Below are positions 9,031-16,991 of a stretch of 37,055 nt of DNA, in pieces (the first letter of the stretch is position 1; each line of letters starts with the position of its first letter). The stretch is from Saccharofermentans sp. (GTDB taxonomy: Bacteria > Bacillota_A > Clostridia > Saccharofermentanales > Saccharofermentanaceae). A program made the translations under genes and the position numbers. The notes beneath the pieces were generated by a model. That model was not told where the DNA came from. It did no database searches and saw only the letters and a list, made by a program, of their open reading frames with translations. The DNA is taken from assembly GCA_024692105.1 (NCBI GenBank), contig JAILMZ010000099.1:1-37055 (forward strand), written 5' to 3'.

Positions 9031-9648
9031 TTATCCTTTAAGGTACTTTTTGCCCTTGATAAGGTAGTCTATGCCAGAGACGATGGTCATGATGACGCAT
9101 ATTCCGAAGAGTACGTCACCGATGATGGTAACCGCAGAGATCTCGAGCGGATAGCCGTTGAATGTCATGCCGAAGATCTTCAGAAGAAGCGGCTCGAACA
9201 TGATGTAGATGATGGCGACCATCTGGGTAACGGTCTTTACCTTACCAATCATGCGGGCAGCGATGACTTCGCCATTGGAAGCAGCGATCATTCTAAGACC
9301 TGATACCGCGAATTCCCTTAAGATGATGATCATGACCATTATCGGCGAGAGCCTTCCGAGCCAGACCAGTGCGAGCATGATGCTTATAACGAGGATCTTG
9401 TCCGCAAGGCTGTCTAAGAACTTGCCGAGGTCGGTTATGAGATTGTACTTTCTTGCAATCTTACCGTCTGCCATGTCGGTCAGTGATGCGATGATAAATA
9501 CGGCAGCTGCGACAGTCATGCCGTTGCTGTTGATGAATGCATTCCAGCCTTCGGGCTGCCATCCGTATATATTAATAGGCAGCATGAATATCATCGTGAC
9601 AGGCACGAGGATTATCCTCAGGACTGAGAGTTTATTGGGAAGGTTCAT
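9031..9648 (-). CDS. pgsA: CDP-diacylglycerol--glycerol-3-phosphate 3-phosphatidyltransferase
   Basis: Membrane enzyme making phosphatidylglycerol phosphate, the precursor of phosphatidylglycerol and cardiolipin. The 205 residues hold the full CDP-alcohol phosphotransferase motif: Asp58, Asp61-Gly62, Ala65-Arg66, Gly75, Asp79 and Asp83. Four or more hydrophobic segments surround it (about 8-28, 46-57, 84-110, 135-155, 170-195). The start opens with the family-typical MNLPNKLSVLRI and overlaps the rimO stop (TAATG). AGGAG lies 10 bases upstream. The rimO-pgsA order is frequent in Firmicutes; cinA and recA, often next, are absent. Confidence 0.96.
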   Translation of the reverse strand: MNLPNKLSVLRIILVPVTMIFMLPINIYGWQPEGWNAFINSNGMTVAAAVFIIASLTDMADGKIARKYNLITDLGKFLDSLADKILVISIMLALVWLGRLSPIMVMIIILREFAVSGLRMIAASNGEVIAARMIGKVKTVTQMVAIIYIMFEPLLLKIFGMTFNGYPLEISAVTIIGDVLFGICVIMTIVSGIDYLIKGKKYLKG

Positions 9649-10994
9649 TATACTGTAACTCCTGTCATGTCATAATCGTCCGAACAGTCTACGATCTTAA
9701 CATCAACGATATCACCGATATTAAGTTCGCCTTTCTCCGCCGCCACATAGATTACCGGATCGACTTCCGGAGATTCTCCGTAACTGCGGCCGATATAGAA
9801 TATACCATCATCAGAGACTGAGACAATATTAACTTTTACGGTGGTTCCAAGCCTCTTCTTTGTTACCTTTGACGATATTTCCTGCTGGAGGGCGTAGATC
9901 TCCTCATACCTTCTCTGCTTTACGTCATCCGGCACCTGGCCTTCCATGTCGAAAGCTTTCGTGCCCTCCTCAGGCGAGAAAATAAAGCAGCCCAGACGGT
10001 CGAACTCCCAACGCGCGAGGTTCGCCTTGAGCTCTTCGAAATCCTCCTCCGTCTCTCCCGGGAAACCCACCATGACCGTGGTCCTGATGATGGCATCAGG
10101 TATCTTTGCCCTTATGGCAGCAAGCCTCTCGGTTATTAGCTCCGGCGTGTCCTTTCGGAACATCGCCTTCAGTATCTTCGCGCATCCGTGCTGGATCGGG
10201 ATGTCAAAGTAGTGCGTGATCTTGGGGTTAGATGCCATCTCATCGATGAGTTCGTCTGTCATGCCGTCCATATAGCCGTACATTACCCTTATCATCTCGA
10301 TGCCGTCTATCTCCGACAGTTTGCGCAGGAGTTCGGGCAGGCACTTCTTCTTGTAGAGGTCGATGCCGTAGTTGGTAGTATCCTGAGCTGCGAGGATTAT
10401 CTCCTTGATGCCTTTGGAAGCAATGACCTTGGCCTCTGCTATGATGTCTTCCATCGCCCTGGACACGAAAGTGCCCCTGATGAGAGGGATCGCACAGAAA
10501 GCGCAGCGGTGAAGGCAACCCTCACCTATCTTTAGCCAGGCATAGCCGGGAGTCGAGATGTCTCTGTCCTCGAGCATGTGCGAAAGTCCGCCCAGACCTG
10601 AAGTTAACTCCACCTCGGGGTTGTCCTGCTTAATAAGTCCGTCAACGACATTAACGATATCGCCATAGTGCGCAGTACCTAAGACCGCATCGACTTCCGG
10701 GAGCTGATCCAGGACCTCGCTGCCGTATCTTTGGGCAAGGCATCCGGTGGCAACAATGTACTTAAGTCTGCCCTGTTCTTTGAAGTCAGCAACATCAAGG
10801 ATGGTGCTGATCGCTTCAGTCTTGGCAGACTCGATAAAACCGCAGGTATTGATGACGGCCACATCAGAATCCGAGATATCAGAGATTACGTTATAACCGG
10901 CATCCTTGAGCAGTTTTGACATACACTCGCAGTCAACGAGATTTTTCGAGCAGCCGAGTGCAACAAGTGTTACGTTAATATCTTTGCGTTCCAT
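9648..10994 (-). CDS. rimO: Ribosomal protein S12 methylthiotransferase RimO
   Basis: Radical-SAM enzyme that adds a methylthio group to an Asp of ribosomal protein S12. From the ATG at 10994 it has 448 residues, the family length. The N-terminal domain ligates one Fe-S cluster (Cys15 in VALGCSKNLVD, Cys51 in INTCGFI, Cys85 in VATGCLAQR). The radical-SAM motif is CLHRCAFC (Cys160, 164, 167) followed by AIPLIRG. A TRAM domain ends the protein. The frame stays open upstream to 11072, but those 26 residues are not family-like. There is no Shine-Dalgarno; an extended -10 box (TGTTATAAT) ends 7 bases before this ATG, suggesting a leaderless mRNA. pgsA overlaps the stop codon. Confidence 0.95.
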   Translation of the reverse strand: MERKDINVTLVALGCSKNLVDCECMSKLLKDAGYNVISDISDSDVAVINTCGFIESAKTEAISTILDVADFKEQGRLKYIVATGCLAQRYGSEVLDQLPEVDAVLGTAHYGDIVNVVDGLIKQDNPEVELTSGLGGLSHMLEDRDISTPGYAWLKIGEGCLHRCAFCAIPLIRGTFVSRAMEDIIAEAKVIASKGIKEIILAAQDTTNYGIDLYKKKCLPELLRKLSEIDGIEMIRVMYGYMDGMTDELIDEMASNPKITHYFDIPIQHGCAKILKAMFRKDTPELITERLAAIRAKIPDAIIRTTVMVGFPGETEEDFEELKANLARWEFDRLGCFIFSPEEGTKAFDMEGQVPDDVKQRRYEEIYALQQEISSKVTKKRLGTTVKVNIVSVSDDGIFYIGRSYGESPEVDPVIYVAAEKGELNIGDIVDVKIVDCSDDYDMTGVTV

Positions 10995-11001
10995 AACGGG
11001 C

Positions 11002-11010
11002 ATTATAACA
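11002..11010 (-). promoter_or_regulatory. Extended -10 promoter of rimO, predicting a leaderless transcript
   Basis: The minus strand reads TGTTATAAT, a perfect TGn plus TATAAT. Its last base is 7 bases from the A of the rimO ATG, so transcription would begin at or next to the start codon. No good -35 is present, which extended -10 promoters tolerate. No ribosome site exists between. Confidence 0.6.
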
Positions 11011-11027
11011 TATATGATTATTGCCGG

Positions 11028-11205
11028 TTGTGCGTAAAACAGGTACATGTCCTTTGACACATTCCCGCACATTTACCCCGAAACCGGCCATTTGTGCATA
11101 AAACCGGCATAGGGCTTTGCACACTTTCCAGCACATTTACTCCGAAAACGCCCATTTGTGCATAAAACCGGCACAGGGCCTAGAACAAATCCACGCACAA
11201 AACAA
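11028..11205. repeat. 64-bp imperfect tandem repeat, about 2.7 copies
   Basis: Three units start at 11028, 11092 and 11156, each beginning TTGTGC(G/A)TAAAAC. Units 1 and 2 align without gaps over 64 bases with about 50 identities. Unit 3 is recognisable for about 45 bases. Each contains TTGTGC and GCACA motifs that can pair over short distances. The array fills most of the 300 non-coding bases between rimO (10994) and rny (11296); only the rimO promoter and the rny terminator flank it. Function unknown. Confidence 0.8.
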
Positions 11206-11214
11206 TCAAAGCAT

Positions 11215-11243
11215 TAAAAAAGGGACCGCATAATGCAGTCCCT
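11215..11243 (-). terminator. Rho-independent terminator of rny
   Basis: AGGGACCGCA (11221-11230) pairs with TGCAGTCCCT (11234-11243) around a 3-base loop. On the minus strand the single mismatch becomes a U-G pair and TTTTTT follows (A-run at 11215-11220). It lies about 55 bases after the rny stop. Confidence 0.9.
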
Positions 11244-11295
11244 TCTTTGTTTTTGATGTAAGCAAATTCCAAATGCCAAAATAATATATACAAAA

Positions 11296-12876
11296 TTATT
11301 TTGCAACATCGGTTGCGCGAGTCTCTCGAATGACATTAACCTTGATCTGTCCGGGATAGTCGAGCTCTTCTTCGATCTTCTTACAGATATCGCGAGCCTT
11401 GAGGACCATCTCATCATCGGATACTCTTTCCGGTTGAACGATAACACGGATCTCGCGGCCTGCCTGAATGGCATAGCTCTTCTCGACTCCGTCGAAGCTT
11501 GTGGCAATTTCTTCCAGCTTCTCGATCCTCTTGATGTAGGTCTCGAGATTCTCTCTCCTCGCTCCAGGTCTTGCTGCGGAAATAGCATCTGCAGCAGCGA
11601 CGAGAACTGCTTCAGGTGTAAGGGCATCCACATCGCCGTGATGTGCTTCAATGCAGTTGATCACATTGGCTGATTCGTGATACTTCTTGGCAATGTCTAC
11701 GCCAAGCTGTACGTGGGTTCCTTCCTGTTCAAAGTCGACGGCCTTACCTATGTCGTGCAGAAGTCCTGCTCTTCTTGCCAGTGTGCTGTCAAGTCCGAGC
11801 TCGTCTGCCATCATAGATGCAAGCCATGACACTTCGATCGAATGCTGAAGTACGTTCTGGCCGTATGATGTGCGGTAACGGAGTCTTCCGAGGAGCTTGA
11901 TGAGCTCAGGGTGAAGATTCATTACGCCTGTGTCGAATGCAGCCTTCTCACCTTCGGTCTTAATTGTGTTATTGAGTTCTTTGCGGGCTTTGTTAGCCAT
12001 CTCCTCAATTCTTGCCGGGTGGATTCTTCCGTCTACTACGAGCTTCTCAATGGTAAGTCTCGCGATCTCTCTCCTTATGGGATCGAATGAAGACAGAACG
12101 ATTGCTTCAGGTGTATCGTCGATGATCAGATCAACGCCGGTAATTGTCTCGATTGCTCTAATGTTACGACCTTCACGGCCGATGATCCTTCCCTTCATTT
12201 CGTCATTGGGAAGGTTAACAACTGATACAGTAACCTCAGATACATAATCGGATGCATAACGCTGGATTGCGCCTGCGATAATGTCTTTTGCGATCTTATC
12301 GGCATCCTGTTTGGTCTTTTCTTCCATCTGCTTAAGCATAAGGACCATGTCGTGGCTGTATTCACGCTGTGCTTCGTCAAGTACGAGAGATCTTGCATCC
12401 GCGACGGAGAGACCGGAAACTCTCTCGAGTTCTGCTCTCTTGCGGGCTTCGTAATCTTTCGCACGTGCTTCGAGTTCTGCAACATTCTGCTGCTTCTTCT
12501 CGATCTCTTCCTGCTTGCGCTCATAGCTTGCCTCGATACGGGCGAGATTGCTCTCTTTCTGCTCAAGCTTGTTCCTTTCTCTTGCAAGTTCCTGTTTCTT
12601 CTCCTTGGCATCACGCTCCAGCTCGGAACGGACACGGGCGACTTCTTCTTTTGCCTGCAAGAGGAGATCTCGTTTGTTGTTCTCAGCTTCCTTCTGTGCG
12701 TTGGCGAGATAAATGTTTGCGTTATCCTGAGACTTCGCCTTATCTTCTTCAAGCTGCTTTTGCTCCGCAGAGATCTTTCTCTTGAAGTAAAGCGCAGTTA
12801 TTCCAAAACCCAGAAGGAGACCAATTACAAGACTAACGAGTGTGGCCAATATTAGACCCAAATCTATGTCTGGCAC
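11296..12876 (-). CDS. rny: Ribonuclease Y
   Basis: Membrane-anchored endoribonuclease that starts mRNA decay in Firmicutes. From the GTG at 12876 it has 526 residues. One membrane helix is at about 6-29, a long charged coiled coil at about 35-200, a KH domain with [11 protein letters not shown] (233-243), and an HD domain with [13 protein letters not shown] (374-386). The frame can be extended to a TTG at 12894, but that codon overlaps the Shine-Dalgarno itself: GGAGGTGA (12885-12892) lies exactly 8 bases before the GTG, so GTG is preferred. A promoter at 12950-12978 and a terminator at 11215-11243 make it a single-gene unit. Confidence 0.96.
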   Translation of the reverse strand: MPDIDLGLILATLVSLVIGLLLGFGITALYFKRKISAEQKQLEEDKAKSQDNANIYLANAQKEAENNKRDLLLQAKEEVARVRSELERDAKEKKQELARERNKLEQKESNLARIEASYERKQEEIEKKQQNVAELEARAKDYEARKRAELERVSGLSVADARSLVLDEAQREYSHDMVLMLKQMEEKTKQDADKIAKDIIAGAIQRYASDYVSEVTVSVVNLPNDEMKGRIIGREGRNIRAIETITGVDLIIDDTPEAIVLSSFDPIRREIARLTIEKLVVDGRIHPARIEEMANKARKELNNTIKTEGEKAAFDTGVMNLHPELIKLLGRLRYRTSYGQNVLQHSIEVSWLASMMADELGLDSTLARRAGLLHDIGKAVDFEQEGTHVQLGVDIAKKYHESANVINCIEAHHGDVDALTPEAVLVAAADAISAARPGARRENLETYIKRIEKLEEIATSFDGVEKSYAIQAGREIRVIVQPERVSDDEMVLKARDICKKIEEELDYPGQIKVNVIRETRATDVAK

Positions 12877-12884
12877 GTTGGTAC

Positions 12885-12892
12885 TCACCTCC
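12885..12892 (-). promoter_or_regulatory. Ribosome binding site that fixes the rny start
   Basis: GGAGGTGA on the minus strand is an 8-base match to the anti-Shine-Dalgarno sequence, with 8 bases to the GTG at 12876. It excludes the in-frame TTG at 12894, which it overlaps. Confidence 0.75.
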
Positions 12893-12949
12893 AAATAGTT
12901 ATTTAGTTGTCAAAGAACATTTATAATTGGCTCTGACAAGCCATTTAGA

Positions 12950-12978
12950 ATTCTATAAATAAATACAACCAAAGTCAA
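12950..12978 (-). promoter_or_regulatory. Promoter of rny
   Basis: TTGACT (12973-12978) and TAGAAT (12950-12955) on the minus strand are 17 bases apart. The predicted leader is about 65 bases and contains a small hairpin, GGCT/AGCC. The -35 lies only 7 bases from the -10 of the divergent gene at 12998, so the two promoters probably compete. Confidence 0.65.
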
Positions 12979-12985
12979 TAATCGG

Positions 12986-12991
12986 TATAAT
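12986..12991 (+). promoter_or_regulatory. -10 box of the RluA-family gene, predicting a leaderless transcript
   Basis: A perfect TATAAT ends 6 bases before the ATG at 12998 (and directly touches another in-frame ATG at 12992). No Shine-Dalgarno is present. The -35 region is poor, so the promoter assignment rests on the -10 alone. Confidence 0.45.
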
Positions 12992-12997
12992 ATGTGC

Positions 12998-13891
12998 ATG
13001 AAAATCAGCTATAAAGTCCCTAAATCTTACGAAGACCACGAAATCTACAAAATTCTCGTCCGGGAGTTCAAGATGAGCGGCGTCATGATAAAGCGCCTCA
13101 AATTTCACGGAACCGTAAACCTTAACGGGACTCACGCCACCGTCAGAGAACATGTCCACGAAGGCGACGAACTCTACCTCGAATACGGCGATACCGACTT
13201 CACCCTTAACAAGATCGAGAACATCCCCGTCCTCTACGAGGATTCCCACTATGCAGTAATCAACAAACCTGCAGGCATCGTAACCCATCCTGTGCACGGG
13301 CACCTGGACGATTCTCTGCTCACACAGCTGTCAGACCACACACTCCACCCCGTCATGCGCCTTGACCGCGAGACCTCCGGACTCATCATCATCGCCAAGG
13401 ACGGGTATTCGCATAACTCTCTTCATCTGTACGGAAACATCTCGAAACGCTACGAGGCACTCGTCTACGGCAGATACGACCCGGAAGAAGGCACCATAGA
13501 CCAGCCGATCGCAAGACGGCCGAACTCGGTCATGATAAGAGACGTTACACCGGGCGGCAAGGAATCAGTCACTCTTTACAAGACTCTCTCCTACTATCCT
13601 GACAAAGACATATCGCTCGTTGAATTCACTTTGAAGACGGGAAGATGCCATCAGATAAGGGTACATTCGACTTACATGGGCCACCCGCTCCTGGGCGACG
13701 GACTTTACGGACCTAACTCAAACGATAATCCTAACGATTCTTTCCCGCAGTCAAAGGAACTGGACAGCCTTATGGGACGCACGGCTCTTCATGCGTACAG
13801 ACTTAACTTCACTGATCCTTTTACGGGAGAAGAAAAAGAATTCGTAAGCCCTCTTCCTTCAGACATGGAAGAGATAATTCATCCGAAATAA
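12998..13891 (+). CDS. RluA-family 23S rRNA pseudouridine synthase
   Basis: Converts specific uridines of large-subunit rRNA (or tRNA) to pseudouridine. The 297 residues comprise an S4-like RNA-binding domain (about 10-75) and the catalytic domain with RLDRETSG (121-128), where Asp123 is the nucleophile. The family-typical LKTGRCHQIRVH and GHPLLGDGLYG follow. The usual HRLD motif is MRLD here; the His is not catalytic. A second in-frame ATG lies at 12992. No ribosome site precedes either; the spacing to TATAAT favours 12998. It is the only plus-strand gene between 1 and 27 kb, and its last 13 bases overlap the end of recN. RluD or a paralogue cannot be separated by eye. Confidence 0.92.
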   Translation: MKISYKVPKSYEDHEIYKILVREFKMSGVMIKRLKFHGTVNLNGTHATVREHVHEGDELYLEYGDTDFTLNKIENIPVLYEDSHYAVINKPAGIVTHPVHGHLDDSLLTQLSDHTLHPVMRLDRETSGLIIIAKDGYSHNSLHLYGNISKRYEALVYGRYDPEEGTIDQPIARRPNSVMIRDVTPGGKESVTLYKTLSYYPDKDISLVEFTLKTGRCHQIRVHSTYMGHPLLGDGLYGPNSNDNPNDSFPQSKELDSLMGRTALHAYRLNFTDPFTGEEKEFVSPLPSDMEEIIHPK

Positions 13892-15570
13892 TTATCGATC
13901 ATCTCGCGTGCAAGACGCACCGAGTTCTCGGCAGAGCTTCCCGACAGAAGTCTCGATACTTCGTCGGTCTTTCCATCGATGCCGAGGAGTTCGCAGGATG
14001 TCTCGGTGTTGCCCGAAGAGACTGATTTCGAGAGCTTGAAGTTGCAGTCTGCTGCGGCTGCTACCTGTGCGGTATGTGTGACACAGAGCACCTGACGGCC
14101 TGTGGAGATCGATCTGAGCTTGGATGCGATCGCGCCAGCGGCCTTGCCTGACACGCCGGAGTCGATCTCGTCGAAGATCAAGGTCTGTGTCGAATCGCAC
14201 TTGCCGAGGATGTTCTTGATGGCAAGCATGATCCTCGAAGCCTCGCCGCCTGATACGATGGCAGACAGCGGACGGACTTCCTGTCCGGGATTGGCGGAGA
14301 ATTTGAATGCCACGTCGTCGATACCTGTCGAAGAGAAGTATTTCGCCTTGTCGTGTCTTGTGAAGCTTACCTCGAATACGGCGTCGGGCATCTCGAGATC
14401 AGCAAGTTCGCGGATGATCTCAGAAGAGAGTTTCTTTCCTGCCTTAGCGCGTTCCTCGGAAAGTTTCTCCGCGCAGGATACGAGTTCAGATTCGACTGCC
14501 TTGCGCTTCTCTTTAAGTTCCTTGAGAAGGTCCTTGTTGCCTTCGATGGAGTCTAATTCTTCGCGGGACTTCTCGCAGAACTCGTTTATCTCATCGACGG
14601 TGGAGCCGTACTTTGCCTTGAGGTCGAAGAGCAGGCCGAGCCTCTCTTCCGTCTGTATCTTGAGTTCTGGTTCGTAGTTCATCTTATCGAGTACAGCGCT
14701 CAGGTCAGATGCCAGAGCATCCAGGTCAAGATAAAGAGAATTCGCGCGGTCGGCGAGTTCCCTGTAAGCCTTATTGGCAGAAGCCGCTTTTTCCAGTGCG
14801 CGTGATGCTTCCTGCACGCTTGCGACGGTGCTTCTGGTCATGCCTTCATCAGACAGGATCGATGCAGCTTCGTTGATATCTGCGGCAGTCTCTTCTGCGG
14901 CGATGAGTTTCTTGCGGGTTTCAGTAAGTCTCTCCTCGTCGCCTGACTTGAAGCCTGCCTCCCGGATCTCATTTACGACAAACTCGAGATACTCTCTTCT
15001 CTTGTCGAGATAATCGGGCGAAGAGGATATGCCGCGGATGCGAGTCACGATGTCCTTATATTTGGTAAGAAGTTCTGTGTACTCGGCAAAGAGAGTCTCG
15101 ACCTTCCTGCCTGCATAACGGTCCAAAAGCTTTACGTGCTGCTTCTCGTCGAATATCTTCTGCGTGTCATGCTGGCCGTGGATATCGACAAGGAACGAAG
15201 TGACGGCCTTGAGCGCAGTCAGCGTTACGCCTTCGCCGTTGATCCTTGCGACGCTCTTGCCGTTCTCATAGATGGTCCTGCTTATAATGAGCATGCCGTC
15301 GTCGGGAGTGATCGAATAATCCTCAAGGCATGTCTTAAAATCACCGTCTTCTATATCGGAACAGTCAAAGCACGCCTCCACATAGCAGCTCGGATGACCT
15401 GTGCGTATGACATTTCTTGTGGACTTGTTGCCGAGGATGAGACCTATGGCACCGACAATAAGGCTCTTACCCGCACCGGTCTCGCCGCTTATGACGTTAA
15501 GACCGTAACCGGGCTCGAAGACCATGTTTGAGATGACAGCGAAATCTCTTATCTCAAGTCTGAGCAGCAT
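13879..15570 (-). CDS. recN: DNA repair protein RecN
   Basis: SMC-like ATPase acting early in double-strand break repair. The 563 residues fit the family. Walker A GETGAGKS is at 29-36, coiled-coil arms lie between about 160 and 360, and the signature SGGEASRIMLAIKNIL and Walker B LIFDEIDSGVSG sit in the C-terminal third. The start lies 3 bases after the argR stop, with only a weak AGAAG site, so coupling to argR is likely. The 3' end overlaps the convergent pseudouridine synthase gene by 13 bases, leaving no room for a terminator between them. Confidence 0.97.
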   Translation of the reverse strand: MLLRLEIRDFAVISNMVFEPGYGLNVISGETGAGKSLIVGAIGLILGNKSTRNVIRTGHPSCYVEACFDCSDIEDGDFKTCLEDYSITPDDGMLIISRTIYENGKSVARINGEGVTLTALKAVTSFLVDIHGQHDTQKIFDEKQHVKLLDRYAGRKVETLFAEYTELLTKYKDIVTRIRGISSSPDYLDKRREYLEFVVNEIREAGFKSGDEERLTETRKKLIAAEETAADINEAASILSDEGMTRSTVASVQEASRALEKAASANKAYRELADRANSLYLDLDALASDLSAVLDKMNYEPELKIQTEERLGLLFDLKAKYGSTVDEINEFCEKSREELDSIEGNKDLLKELKEKRKAVESELVSCAEKLSEERAKAGKKLSSEIIRELADLEMPDAVFEVSFTRHDKAKYFSSTGIDDVAFKFSANPGQEVRPLSAIVSGGEASRIMLAIKNILGKCDSTQTLIFDEIDSGVSGKAAGAIASKLRSISTGRQVLCVTHTAQVAAAADCNFKLSKSVSSGNTETSCELLGIDGKTDEVSRLLSGSSAENSVRLAREMIDNYFG

Positions 15571-15573
15571 ATA

Positions 15574-16056
15574 TCAGCTTCTGTCCGGAGAAGATCCGGA
15601 TTCCATCATGTCTCTAATAGTAACAACCAGTGCCTGCGCCTCATTCGGGCCAGTGGCACATGCGAAAACGGTATCGTCACCTGCTATTGTTCCGACCACA
15701 TCTTCAAGATGCATCGAATCGAGTGCGGATGCTGCGGCGGCGGCCATGCCGGGCAGTGTCTTTATGACGAGCATGTTCATTGCAGACTGAACCGATATCA
15801 GTGAATTGGCAAATACTGCAAGGAGTCTTCCCGGTGCGACATCGCCGGTCCTGTCCAGGACTGCATACTTTGTCGTCTTGTCGGGCATCGTTATCTTGAT
15901 GATACCGAGCTCCTTGATGTCTCTAGAGCAGGTGGCCTGCGTAGCTTCGAAACCTGCCGCCTTTACCTTGGCAGTCAGTTCTTCCTGCGTCGATATGTCG
16001 TGCTCTTTGATGAGCTTAATGATCATCTCCTGACGAGCATTCTTAGCTGTTTTCAT
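15574..16056 (-). CDS. argR: Arginine repressor ArgR
   Basis: Arginine-responsive transcription regulator of arginine metabolism. The 160 residues have a winged-helix domain (about 8-70, with EATQATCSRDIKELGIIKI as recognition region; Cys stands where Val is common) and an oligomerisation and arginine-binding domain ending GTIAGDDTVFACATG. A GAGGGG site lies inside the 3' end of nadK, which overlaps argR by 14 bases. The nadK-argR-recN order is conserved in Clostridia. Confidence 0.95.
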   Translation of the reverse strand: MKTAKNARQEMIIKLIKEHDISTQEELTAKVKAAGFEATQATCSRDIKELGIIKITMPDKTTKYAVLDRTGDVAPGRLLAVFANSLISVQSAMNMLVIKTLPGMAAAAASALDSMHLEDVVGTIAGDDTVFACATGPNEAQALVVTIRDMMESGSSPDRS

Positions 16057-16915
16057 AGAATGAACCCCTCTGTACTATCTTCTTGCGGACATCGCTGAAG
16101 AAATTGTCACGCTTCAGCGTCGCGGTCTTGAGCACCTTGTCGTGCCTTCTGATCGTAATTGAATCGAACGCTTCGAGATCCACGAAATCCCTTCCGTCCG
16201 GGCATATGATGGGTGCCGTCTCGAAATCATCCAAGACAACCCTTACCTCGCTCTCGGGACCTGCAACATACTTCAGGCCGTAAAGCGTGTGCGAACTTAT
16301 GGGGGTTACGATGAGATCCTTCATCGTGGGCATGAGGAGCGGGCCGCCTGCCGCAAGCGAGTAAGCGGATGAACCTGTCGCAGTGGATACGATAAGGCCG
16401 TCACCATAGAACTTCTCTACCCTCTGCCCGTCGATAAAGAGTTCGAGCTTAGTAATATGTGGCTTCTGTCCTCTTACGATAAGGATGTCATTAAGACATA
16501 CTGCGCTTCCCTTAAAGTCGCCGGCATTATTCCAGACTTCGCACTTAAGCTGTGTTCTCTCAATAGTAGAGTAATCACCGGAAGTGAGCTTAATGAGATC
16601 CTTCTCGAGAGAGTCTTCGGTAATCTCCGTAAGGAAACCGATACTGCCCTTGTTGATCCCGATGAACTCCGTATCAAGGTCACGGTATTTAGTAACGACG
16701 GACAGGAACGTACCGTCGCCGCCTATCGATATGATCGTCTTTATATCCAAAGTATCAAAGACGGCAAACACAGAACCTGCAGGTGCGTCAAACTTACCTT
16801 CCAAGTCCTTTTCGAAAACAGGCGTATTGCCGCTGCCGAGGATAACTTCCGCAGCTCTTACCGCCGTGACATAACCGACATCGCGTGTGCCGTTAGAAAC
16901 TATGCCGTAATTCAT
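16043..16915 (-). CDS. nadK: NAD kinase
   Basis: Phosphorylates NAD to NADP. The 290 residues contain the GGDGT motif (65-69), INKGSIGFLTE, CLNDILIVRG and the glycine-rich GDGLIVSTATGSSAYSLAAGGP segment. These are the catalytic and NAD-binding elements of the family. An AAAGGCGG ribosome site precedes the ATG. It opens nadK-argR-recN. The upstream gene is the solute-binding lipoprotein, 76 bases away, with no clear terminator between them. Confidence 0.96.
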   Translation of the reverse strand: MNYGIVSNGTRDVGYVTAVRAAEVILGSGNTPVFEKDLEGKFDAPAGSVFAVFDTLDIKTIISIGGDGTFLSVVTKYRDLDTEFIGINKGSIGFLTEITEDSLEKDLIKLTSGDYSTIERTQLKCEVWNNAGDFKGSAVCLNDILIVRGQKPHITKLELFIDGQRVEKFYGDGLIVSTATGSSAYSLAAGGPLLMPTMKDLIVTPISSHTLYGLKYVAGPESEVRVVLDDFETAPIICPDGRDFVDLEAFDSITIRRHDKVLKTATLKRDNFFSDVRKKIVQRGSFYENS

Positions 16916-16991
16916 AAGTTCCGCCTTTCTGATTTCTGCCTATATATTTAAACACTATTTTGCATAAAAATACATAGCGAGAAAAGAGCGG

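Noticed and set aside
11002..11072. N-terminal extension of RimO to 11072
   Set aside because: The extra 26 residues are not family-like, no correctly spaced ribosome site precedes them, and a perfect extended -10 lies inside.
11028..11205. CRISPR array
   Set aside because: Units are contiguous 64-bp degenerate repeats without distinct spacers, and no cas genes are present.
12877..12894. TTG start of RNase Y at 12894
   Set aside because: The codon overlaps the GGAGGTGA ribosome site, which is correctly spaced for the GTG at 12876.
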